From positions 1-5,985 of the forward strand of contig JACPQK010000060.1 in assembly GCA_016190535.1 (NCBI GenBank): a stretch of DNA of 5,985 nucleotides, in the 5' to 3' direction. The number at the start of each line of letters is the position of its first letter. Within the stretch, counting starts at the first letter, position 1. Source of the DNA: Chloroflexota bacterium (GTDB lineage Bacteria > Chloroflexota > Dehalococcoidia > JACPQK01). The notes beneath the pieces are model-generated. The model had not been told where the DNA came from and did no database searches. It was given only the letters and a program-made list of their open reading frames with translations. Below, in pieces: positions 1 to 4,699 of the stretch. Both the position numbers and the translations under genes were made by a program.

Positions 1-194
1 GCTTCGCAGGAGTTTACCCTGAGGCCGCCGAAGGGCTCGCAATAACAGGCAAGAATTCCTATCCACGAATTAAGGCAGGCCATGCACCCGTTGACGAAAC
101 GCGGTCAAACTGTTAGCTTCATGGCGTAGGCAGCAATGCCCCAGGGAATACCAGGGATCCCCCGGGCCAGAGAATGCAGAAGAGGTGTACCCGG
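1..194. other. Upstream region with no identifiable gene
   Basis: No recognisable gene is seen here. Two plus-strand frames enter the window open. Frame 1 ends at TAA 43-45 after 14 codons with mostly G or C third bases. Frame 3 runs 37 codons to TAG 114-116, but its third-position GC is only about half, lower than in the real genes nearby. Either could be the 3' end of an upstream gene, and I recognise neither peptide. The stretch 91-108 holds an inverted repeat, TTGAC-N8-GTCAA, whose left arm could double as a -35 element. No convincing -10 follows it. Confidence 0.3.
181..187 (+). promoter_or_regulatory. Ribosome binding site of the ferredoxin gene
   Basis: AGAGGTG lies 7 bases before the ATG at 195. 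It favours that start over the in-frame ATG at 174, which lies upstream of this site, and over the ATG at 201. Confidence 0.55.
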
Positions 195-563
195 ATGACT
201 ATGAGGATAACCGACAAGTGCATCAACTGTGGTGCCTGCGAGTGGGAGTGCGATGTCAACCACGCCATCCGCAAGGAAGACCTGTGGACGAGGAAAATGG
301 ATATCTCCGCCGACTGCCGAGATTGTGGCCTGTGCAATTTAGCCCAACAGAAACCACACCATCAGTTGAGCGGGGCGGCCTACATAATCATCCCCCCTAG
401 GTGTACGGAGTGCGTGGGCAACTATGGCGAGCCCCGGTGCGTGGCAGTATGTCCGGCGAACGCTATCATCAGAGACCCGGACCGCGTAGAGGGCAGGGAT
501 GACCTGCTGGCCAAGTGGCGCAAACTTCACCCCGGCCAGCAACCCGTAGCCTGCACCTGCTGA
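195..563 (+). CDS. YfhL/Alvin-type 2[4Fe-4S] ferredoxin with a cysteine-rich insertion
   Basis: Small electron carrier of 122 residues, probably cytoplasmic. The N-terminal motif C9-x2-C12-x2-C15-x3-C19 and the late motif C70-x2-C73-x8-C82-x3-C86-P, with the flanking CTECVGxYxxPxC, are the signature of the Allochromatium-type (YfhL/FdxN) dicluster ferredoxins. These include the ferredoxins that feed benzoyl-CoA reductase. The tail (IIRDPDRVE, then a charged helix) also matches the family. Between the two motifs the usual short linker of about a dozen residues is replaced by a segment about 30 residues longer, containing C41-x2-C44-x2-C47. The protein ends in C120-x-C122. The last cysteine of motif 1 is followed by Asp instead of the usual Pro. 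The start at 195 is chosen from the AGAGGTG site; ATG 174 would add seven residues. The gene stands alone on its strand and converges on thpR. Family assignment is firm; electron partner unknown. Confidence 0.85.
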   Translation: MTMRITDKCINCGACEWECDVNHAIRKEDLWTRKMDISADCRDCGLCNLAQQKPHHQLSGAAYIIIPPRCTECVGNYGEPRCVAVCPANAIIRDPDRVEGRDDLLAKWRKLHPGQQPVACTC

Positions 564-566
564 TTT

Positions 567-586
567 CCTGGCCCACCTTTGCCAGG
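567..586. terminator. Hairpin between convergent genes, possible terminator
   Basis: CCTGGC (567-572) and GCCAGG (581-586) form a perfect 6-bp stem with an 8-base loop. It starts 3 bases after the ferredoxin stop codon, in the 64-base gap before the end of thpR. No T-run follows on either strand, so an intrinsic terminator is only suggested by position. Confidence 0.3.
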
Positions 587-627
587 CAGAGGGGCCATCC
601 GCTACACGGGTACGGCCCTGTGCACCC

Positions 628-1257
628 CTATGTAAGCTGGTAGCGGGCGGCCGGTGGCTGTAGCTCGACCCGGTGAAGGCGGCTGTAGATAGCGCCCTGG
701 GGGGTGAGCTGGCTCCGCATCAGGGACACTCCGTCCACGGTGAAAAGGGGTGGTTGTGGGATGGTGCAGAAGGCCAGGGCCTCCCCCAGTCTCTGACGCT
801 GCACCGGGGGGGTGCCTTCCCTCACCCGGCCCAGGGTGAGGTGTGGGGAGAAGCCCCTGGCTTCTGGGGGAAAGCCCAGGGGGCGCAGGGCCTCCGCCAC
901 CCGTCTCTGGAGGAGAGCGAGAGAGTCCAGGTGGCCTGCGAGACCTACCCAGAGCACCCGCGGTGAGCGCACGCTGGGGAAGGCACCCGCTGTGCCCAGG
1001 CCCAGGCTGAAAGGGGGGACAGGGGCACAGGCCTGCTCCAGGGCAGGGACAAGGGTGTCCACCAGGCTAGCCCTGACCTCCCCCAGGAAGGCGAGGGTGA
1101 GATGGATACCCTCCGGGTTTGTCCAGCGGACGTAGTTACCCCCCCTGGCCCTTAGCTCCTGCTGCAACTGGGCCAGGGCCGAGAGCATGGGCGGAGGGAG
1201 CTCGATAGCCACAAAGGCCCGCACCGTCTGAGGGCCGGCTCCTGACGGGGTGCTCAC
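628..1257 (-). CDS. thpR: RNA 2',3'-cyclic phosphodiesterase (2'-5' RNA ligase family)
   Basis: Member of the 2H phosphoesterase superfamily, known to hydrolyse RNA 2',3'-cyclic phosphates to 2'-phosphates and to show 2'-5' RNA ligase activity in vitro. With the GTG start at 1257 the protein has 209 residues. The two catalytic HxTx motifs are intact: HLTL at 52-55, inside HLTLAFLGE, and HLTL at 139-142, inside PHLTLGRV. The N-terminal RAFVAIELPP is typical of the family. The GTG at 1257 overlaps the amidohydrolase stop (GTGA), pointing to translational coupling. An alternative GTG at 1224 would give 198 residues and a more typical N terminus, but its nearest AGGAG lies about 14 bases away. 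The open frame extends further upstream to 1422, but that part lies inside the amidohydrolase gene and is not family-like. Function is firm; exact start is not. Confidence 0.9.
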   Translation of the reverse strand: MSTPSGAGPQTVRAFVAIELPPPMLSALAQLQQELRARGGNYVRWTNPEGIHLTLAFLGEVRASLVDTLVPALEQACAPVPPFSLGLGTAGAFPSVRSPRVLWVGLAGHLDSLALLQRRVAEALRPLGFPPEARGFSPHLTLGRVREGTPPVQRQRLGEALAFCTIPQPPLFTVDGVSLMRSQLTPQGAIYSRLHRVELQPPAARYQLT

Positions 1258-2105
1258 GGGGCTGCCCCCAGGCCCAGGATGCGGGCGGCATTGCCCCCCA
1301 GCACTTTTTCCCGTCCATCCCCGGAGGCCAGGGCATTGCCCACCTCCCGGAGCATGCGCTTCTGGGAAAGCAAAGGGTAGTCGGAGCCGAAGAGAATGCG
1401 CTCCCCTCCCACCAGGTGGCAAACGGCCGCATAGACCTGGGACCTGTAGAGGAAGGGCGTGGCGGCGGTATCGAACAGGGTGTGGCCTAGCGCCTGGTCT
1501 ACCTCGGGCATGAGGGAATAGAAGGGCATCCCACCACCCCAGTGGGCCAGCACCACCGTAACGTCGGGGAAAGCGGCTATGAACGGGTAGAGAACGGCGG
1601 GAGAGGCCCGGCCTTTGCCGGGATAGCCGTGGCCCACCGGCTCCGAGGTATGGAACATCAGCACCAGGCGGTACCGGTGCACTATCTCCATGAGGGGGGC
1701 CAGGCTTTCGGAGTTGCTCCAGTCCCAGGCCAGCAGGTCAGGGCGGAGCTCTCCCAGCCCCCGCAGCCCGCCGCGGGCGCAGCGTTCCGCCTCGAGGGCA
1801 GCGTCCTCCAGGCTGCCACAGGGCAGGTTGCCAAAGCCGATGATCCGCCCGGGGTAGCGGGCCTGGGCCTCCATGATGTAGTCGTTGGTCCGCCGGCATA
1901 GCTCGTGCTGGGCCCAGCCGATATTCAGGGCTACGGACATGTCTATTCCCGCCTGGTCCATGCTGGCGATAAGGTCTTCGGCCACGGCCAGGCGCGTCCT
2001 GGGGCGGGAGTAGAGGATGCTGAAGAAAGGGTCCTGCTGGAGGAAGTCTTCCCGGCGTTCCTTTACCTCTGGAGGGAGGATATGGGTATGGAAGTCCACT
2101 ATCAT
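1254..2105 (-). CDS. Amidohydrolase 2 family metal-dependent hydrolase/decarboxylase (ACMSD-like)
   Basis: TIM-barrel metalloenzyme of 283 residues, in the Amidohydrolase_2 group that includes ACMSD and related decarboxylases and hydrolases. The start MIVDFHTH gives the metal pair H6 and H8. Further ligands by motif are H152 (in FHTSEP), H188 (in AHWGGG) and D242 (in FGSDYP). The segment GLGEL around residue 118 is also typical. Length is normal and there is no signal peptide, so it should be cytoplasmic. The substrate cannot be read from sequence; a carboxylated ring or dienoic acid would be usual for the family. It is first in a two-gene unit with thpR and divergent from the acyl-CoA synthetase pair. 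No Shine-Dalgarno site precedes the ATG; instead a TATAAT box ends 8 bases before it, which implies a leaderless transcript. Confidence 0.92.
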   Translation of the reverse strand: MIVDFHTHILPPEVKERREDFLQQDPFFSILYSRPRTRLAVAEDLIASMDQAGIDMSVALNIGWAQHELCRRTNDYIMEAQARYPGRIIGFGNLPCGSLEDAALEAERCARGGLRGLGELRPDLLAWDWSNSESLAPLMEIVHRYRLVLMFHTSEPVGHGYPGKGRASPAVLYPFIAAFPDVTVVLAHWGGGMPFYSLMPEVDQALGHTLFDTAATPFLYRSQVYAAVCHLVGGERILFGSDYPLLSQKRMLREVGNALASGDGREKVLGGNAARILGLGAAP

Positions 2106-2113
2106 GCGGGGCC

Positions 2114-2143
2114 ATTATAGGTGGCGCTCTGGAACAGGGTCAA
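2114..2143 (-). promoter_or_regulatory. Sigma-70 promoter for the amidohydrolase-thpR operon
   Basis: Read on the minus strand, TTGACC (2138-2143, 5 of 6 consensus bases) is followed after 18 bases by a perfect TATAAT (2114-2119). The expected transcription start, 7 to 9 bases after the -10 box, is at 2107-2105, which is on or next to the A of the amidohydrolase ATG at 2105. There is no room for a ribosome binding site, so the message should be leaderless. Confidence 0.75.
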
Positions 2144-2160
2144 GGCGGTTTGCAGGATGT

Positions 2161-2172
2161 CGTTCAGGAACG
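2161..2172. repeat. Short inverted repeat in the divergent region
   Basis: CGTTC-AG-GAACG is a perfect 5-2-5 palindrome, 17 bases upstream of the amidohydrolase -35 box. Its position between divergent genes would suit an operator. The arm order does not match the Gram-positive LexA box (GAAC-N4-GTTC), and I know no regulator for it. Confidence 0.25.
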
Positions 2173-2196
2173 CGCGCTTCAGGTTGGGGCATGAAG

Positions 2197-2219
2197 ACCC
2201 CCCGGATTCAGCCGGGGGT
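2197..2219. repeat. GC-rich hairpin in the divergent region
   Basis: CCCCCGG (2199-2205) pairs perfectly with CCGGGGG (2212-2218) around a 6-base loop, ATTCAG. An A-T pair could extend the stem across one bulged C. No T-run follows. The arrangement, with GCATGAAGA just before the stem and GTGGAGG after it, recalls the end hairpins of IS200/IS605-type elements from memory of such elements, but no transposase is present. It could also be a regulatory structure of the divergent region. Confidence 0.5.
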
Positions 2220-2250
2220 GGAGGTAAGCTTGCCCACGGCAGAGGAGGCC

Positions 2251-2280
2251 TTTCCAAAGACAAAGGGTATTCCTTATACT
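2251..2280 (+). promoter_or_regulatory. Possible promoter for the acyl-CoA synthetase operon
   Basis: TATACT (2275-2280, 5 of 6) lies 18 bases after a weak TTTCCA (2251-2256, 4 of 6). Transcription would start near 2287, about 20 bases before the ATG at 2307. This is weaker than the opposing promoter at 2114-2143. Confidence 0.4.
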
Positions 2281-2306
2281 GCCTGTTGTTTAGTCCCGAG
2301 AGGAGT

Positions 2307-3014
2307 ATGTTGGACAGAGCCCCCGAGGTCATTAACCTGGCACGCCGTCAGGGCAGGACGCAGCTTACCGAGGTAGAGGCAAAACAGCTCCTGGCGGCAT
2401 GGGGTATCCCTGCCATCCGTGCCCTGGCCGCCGGGTCCAGGGTGGAAGCCGTGGCCCTGGCCAGGCAGTTGGGCCTGCCTGTTGCCCTGAAGGTGCTTTC
2501 CCCCGACATATCCCACAAGGGAGACGTGGGAGGCGTGAGGCTGGGGCTGTCCACCCTGGGGCAGGTGCGCCTGGCCTATGACCAGATCATGGGGGCCGTC
2601 CGCCAACGTGCCCCTGGAGCGCAGGTATGGGGCGTATCTGTGCAAAGCATGGCCAGACCTGGTGTGGAGGTTATCATCGGCATGTCCCGGGACCCCCAGT
2701 TCGGCCCGGTGCTTATGTTTGGCCTGGGGGGCGTGCTGGTAGAAGTGCTCCAGGATGTGGCCCACCGCATTGCCCCCATCACACCATATGATGCCGGGGA
2801 GATGGTGAGGGAGATCAAGGGCTACCCCTTGCTCTGCGGCTACCGGGGCAGTGCTCCTGCCCACCTGGAGAGCCTGGAGCAGGTACTGCTCCAGGTCTCG
2901 GCCCTGGCGGAGGCCATTCCCGACATCCGGGAGCTGGACCTGAACCCCGTCTTCGCCTACCAGGACGGGGCCATCGCCGTGGATGCTCGCATCCTCCTGG
3001 AGCAGGAGGCATAA
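2307..3014 (+). CDS. ADP-forming acyl-CoA synthetase, ATP-grasp (beta) subunit
   Basis: Beta subunit of an acetate--CoA ligase (ADP-forming) type enzyme: acyl-CoA + ADP + phosphate to acid + CoA + ATP, reversible. It has 235 residues, the usual size of a stand-alone ATP-grasp subunit. Visible motifs are EVEAKQLLAAWGIP (22-35, the entry helix), ALKVLSPDISHKGDVGGV (60-77) with nucleotide-binding K62 and H70, the His expected to be phosphorylated in turn with the alpha subunit, GVEVIIGMSRDPQFGPVLMFGLGG (119-142), and RELDLNPV (208-215) with Mg-binding Glu/Asn. The ATG at 2307 is chosen because homology begins there. The AGGAG at 2301-2305 sits only one base from it, so TTG 2310 is a possible start; the open frame upstream to 2121 is not family-like. 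It is followed one base later by the alpha subunit gene. Acyl substrate unknown. Confidence 0.9.
   Translation: MLDRAPEVINLARRQGRTQLTEVEAKQLLAAWGIPAIRALAAGSRVEAVALARQLGLPVALKVLSPDISHKGDVGGVRLGLSTLGQVRLAYDQIMGAVRQRAPGAQVWGVSVQSMARPGVEVIIGMSRDPQFGPVLMFGLGGVLVEVLQDVAHRIAPITPYDAGEMVREIKGYPLLCGYRGSAPAHLESLEQVLLQVSALAEAIPDIRELDLNPVFAYQDGAIAVDARILLEQEA
3004..3009 (+). promoter_or_regulatory. Ribosome binding site of the alpha subunit gene
   Basis: A perfect AGGAGG sits 6 bases before ATG 3016, inside the last codons of the beta gene. It fixes the start at 3016 rather than the in-frame ATG at 2983 and suggests coupled translation of the two subunits. Confidence 0.85.
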
Positions 3015-3015
3015 C

Positions 3016-4473
3016 ATGGCCGTGGACAGGAAGGGCCTGGACCGGGCGTTCAATCCCCGCTCCGTCGCCGTAGTGGGCGATAAGAGGGAGTTGGGCTACA
3101 TGTGGCTGCGGGCCATGAGTCAGTTCCAGGGCACGGTGTATTCGGTGCAGATCGACGAAAGGGAGCTCGCCGGCATTGCCGCCCTGGGTGTGCCCAACTA
3201 CCCCAGCCTGCAAGACATACCCGGCCCGGTGGACTACGTCGTGTGCGCCGTGTCCCGGTCGGTGGCACCTCGCATTGTGGCCGACTGCATCCAGAAGCGG
3301 GTGGGAGGGGTTACTCTGTTCACCGCCGGTTTTGCCGAGACGGGGACAGACGAGGGCCTCCGTCTTCAAGCGCACCTTCAGGCTACGGCCCAGGAGGCAG
3401 GCCTGAACCTCATCGGCCCCAACTGCATGGGCATCTTCAATCCCCGCATCGGCCTGCGCCACAGCGAGGACCAGTACTACGGCATAGGTGGGGAGGTGGG
3501 CATCATCTCCCAGAGCGGGACTGTGGCCACCCTGTTCAGCCTGGTGGCCAACCTCCACGGGGTCAGGGTGAGCAAATCGGTGAGCTACGGGAATGCCATA
3601 GTCCTGGACAGCCCCCATTTCCTGGAGTACCTGGCCAGCGATGACCAGACCAGGGCCATCGGCCTCTACATCGAGGGGGTGCATGATGGCCGCCGCCTGC
3701 TCCGTGCGCTCCGGGAGACTGCCGCCAGGAAGCCCGTGGTTGCCCTCAAGGGGGGACAGACGGAGGCAGGGGTAGAAGCTGCCCACTCCCATACCGCCTC
3801 TCTAACTCCTTCTCCCCGGGTGTGGCAGGCCCTCTTCCGCCAGTGCGGCGCTATCCCCGTGGCCACCGTGGAGGAGATGATCGATACCATGCAACTGCTG
3901 GTGCACTGCCCGCCGGTCTCGGGGCGGCGGGTGGGCCTGGCCGCCATGACCGGGGGGCAGTCCGTGCTCATCGCCGATGCCTTCGCCCGGGAGGGCCTGG
4001 AGGTGCCTGCCCTCAGCGAGGCCTCCTACCGGGAGCTGGCCTCCTTCTTCAACACCATCGGGGGTAGCTACCGCAACCCCCTGGATATGGTTATCACCCT
4101 CATGGCCAGCACGCATCCCGTTGCCACTGTGGCCCGCCTGCTTCGAGTGCTGGACCAGGACCCTAACGTGGACTGCGTGGTGCTGGAGTACTCCGTGCTC
4201 CTCCTCGCCCGCCGCCCGGATTGGTCCGACTTTGCTCGGGACATGGCCCAGGCCCTGGCCGAGTTCCGTCAGTCCGCCGCTAAACCGTTGCTGGTGGTGC
4301 TCACCGCCGGCCACCGGGAGGACGTGGCGGCCCAGGTGAGAGAGAGTTTGTCTGCTCTGAGCATCCCCACCTTCTCTACTTTTTCTCAGGCTGCCCGCGC
4401 TCTGAGCTGTCTGGTCCGCCACTGGCCAGGGACCCGATTGTCCTCTGGCGGCAACCCTCAGGCACAGCCATAG
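3016..4473 (+). CDS. ADP-forming acyl-CoA synthetase, CoA-binding/ligase (alpha) subunit
   Basis: Alpha subunit of the same enzyme, 485 residues, cytoplasmic. Order: an N-terminal CoA-binding Rossmann domain (about 8-145) with FNPRSVAVVG, FTAGFAETG and GPNCMGIFNP; a first succinyl-CoA-ligase-like domain (about 158-297) with VGIISQSGTVATLF; then KGGQTEAGVEAAHSHTASL, where H259 matches the phosphorylated active-site His of the family's SHTGSLAG motif; and a second ligase-like domain (about 304-470) with MTGGQSVLIADAFAREGLEVP and RNPLDM. The Rossmann loop is divergent: GDKRELGY stands where GAS and a glycine loop are usual, and VYSVQIDERE where VYPVNPK is usual. The family-typical GGPG reads GGQS. 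The last 15 residues look unstructured. The gene lies one base after the beta gene. Family and active site are clear; the altered loops may mean a different acyl or CoA-site preference. Confidence 0.9.
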   Translation: MAVDRKGLDRAFNPRSVAVVGDKRELGYMWLRAMSQFQGTVYSVQIDERELAGIAALGVPNYPSLQDIPGPVDYVVCAVSRSVAPRIVADCIQKRVGGVTLFTAGFAETGTDEGLRLQAHLQATAQEAGLNLIGPNCMGIFNPRIGLRHSEDQYYGIGGEVGIISQSGTVATLFSLVANLHGVRVSKSVSYGNAIVLDSPHFLEYLASDDQTRAIGLYIEGVHDGRRLLRALRETAARKPVVALKGGQTEAGVEAAHSHTASLTPSPRVWQALFRQCGAIPVATVEEMIDTMQLLVHCPPVSGRRVGLAAMTGGQSVLIADAFAREGLEVPALSEASYRELASFFNTIGGSYRNPLDMVITLMASTHPVATVARLLRVLDQDPNVDCVVLEYSVLLLARRPDWSDFARDMAQALAEFRQSAAKPLLVVLTAGHREDVAAQVRESLSALSIPTFSTFSQAARALSCLVRHWPGTRLSSGGNPQAQP

Positions 4474-4509
4474 CCCCGCGTCCAAGAGCGTCACTCCGCC
4501 AGTGTCTTT

Positions 4510-4536
4510 ACCCTTCCCCTAGATAAGAGGGTTTAT
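4510..4536 (+). terminator. Weak hairpin after the alpha subunit gene
   Basis: ACCCT (4510-4514) can pair with AGGGT (4528-4532) around a 13-base loop, or CCCT (4517-4520) with AGGG (4528-4531) around 7 bases, followed by TTTATAT. The stem is short, so this is only a tentative terminator for the synthetase operon. Confidence 0.25.
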
Positions 4537-4572
4537 ATCGCTAATTAACCAGGTAATGGACCCAAAAACCTG

Positions 4573-4600
4573 TTGACAACTGTAGACAAAGCGTTATGAT
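4573..4600 (+). promoter_or_regulatory. Sigma-70 promoter for the cytochrome gene
   Basis: A perfect TTGACA (4573-4578) and TATGAT (4595-4600, 5 of 6) are separated by 16 bases in a locally AT-rich stretch. Transcription should start near 4607, giving a leader of about 93 bases before the ATG at 4700. The -35 box lies within a tandem pair of 10-mers at 4571-4590. Confidence 0.7.
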
Positions 4601-4672
4601 ATAAGCATTTCACGCAGGAGATTGGATTATACCGTAGAAAGGGGAATGATTAGGGCTAAAAAAGTTAGTTGC

Positions 4673-4693
4673 TCAGGATAGGCCTGAAGGAGG
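4673..4693 (+). promoter_or_regulatory. Leader hairpin abutting the cytochrome ribosome binding site
   Basis: AAGGAGG (4687-4693) is a near-perfect Shine-Dalgarno site 6 bases before ATG 4700 and supports this start. Directly before it TCAGG (4673-4677) and CCTGA (4683-4687) can form a 5-bp stem with a 5-base loop that takes in the first A of the site. The binding site is solid; a regulatory role for the hairpin is speculation. Confidence 0.55.
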
Positions 4694-4699
4694 AGTCAT

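Noticed and set aside
3..116. Frame-3 run of 37 codons at the left edge as the end of a gene
   Set aside because: Third-position GC is about half, unlike the neighbouring genes, and the peptide is not recognised, so it is mentioned but not called as a CDS.
155..167. GGATCCCCCGGGC resembles a cloning-vector polylinker
   Set aside because: Only 13 bases match and the flanks do not continue as a polylinker, so chance in GC-rich DNA is the simpler reading.
1258..1422. Longer thpR start giving 264 residues
   Set aside because: The extra 55 residues lie wholly inside the amidohydrolase gene and have Gly/Pro-rich shadow-frame composition.
2161..2172. LexA-type operator
   Set aside because: The arms are CGTTC/GAACG with a 2-base spacer, not the GAAC-N4-GTTC order and spacing of the known box.
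2121..2306. Longer beta-subunit start at ATG 2121
   Set aside because: The extra 62 residues are not family-like and would be read through the divergent promoters and hairpin; family homology begins at 2307.
2102..2332. Minus-strand 76-residue frame in the divergent region
   Set aside because: It overlaps the amidohydrolase promoter and both gene starts and has no family features.
2815..3792. Long minus-strand frame of 325 residues opposite the alpha subunit
   Set aside because: It is the antisense shadow of a high-GC gene, rich in His, Gly and Pro, with no domain, while the plus strand has clear motifs.
4607..4699. Riboswitch in the cytochrome leader
   Set aside because: No conserved core of a known riboswitch is visible; only one 5-bp hairpin forms.
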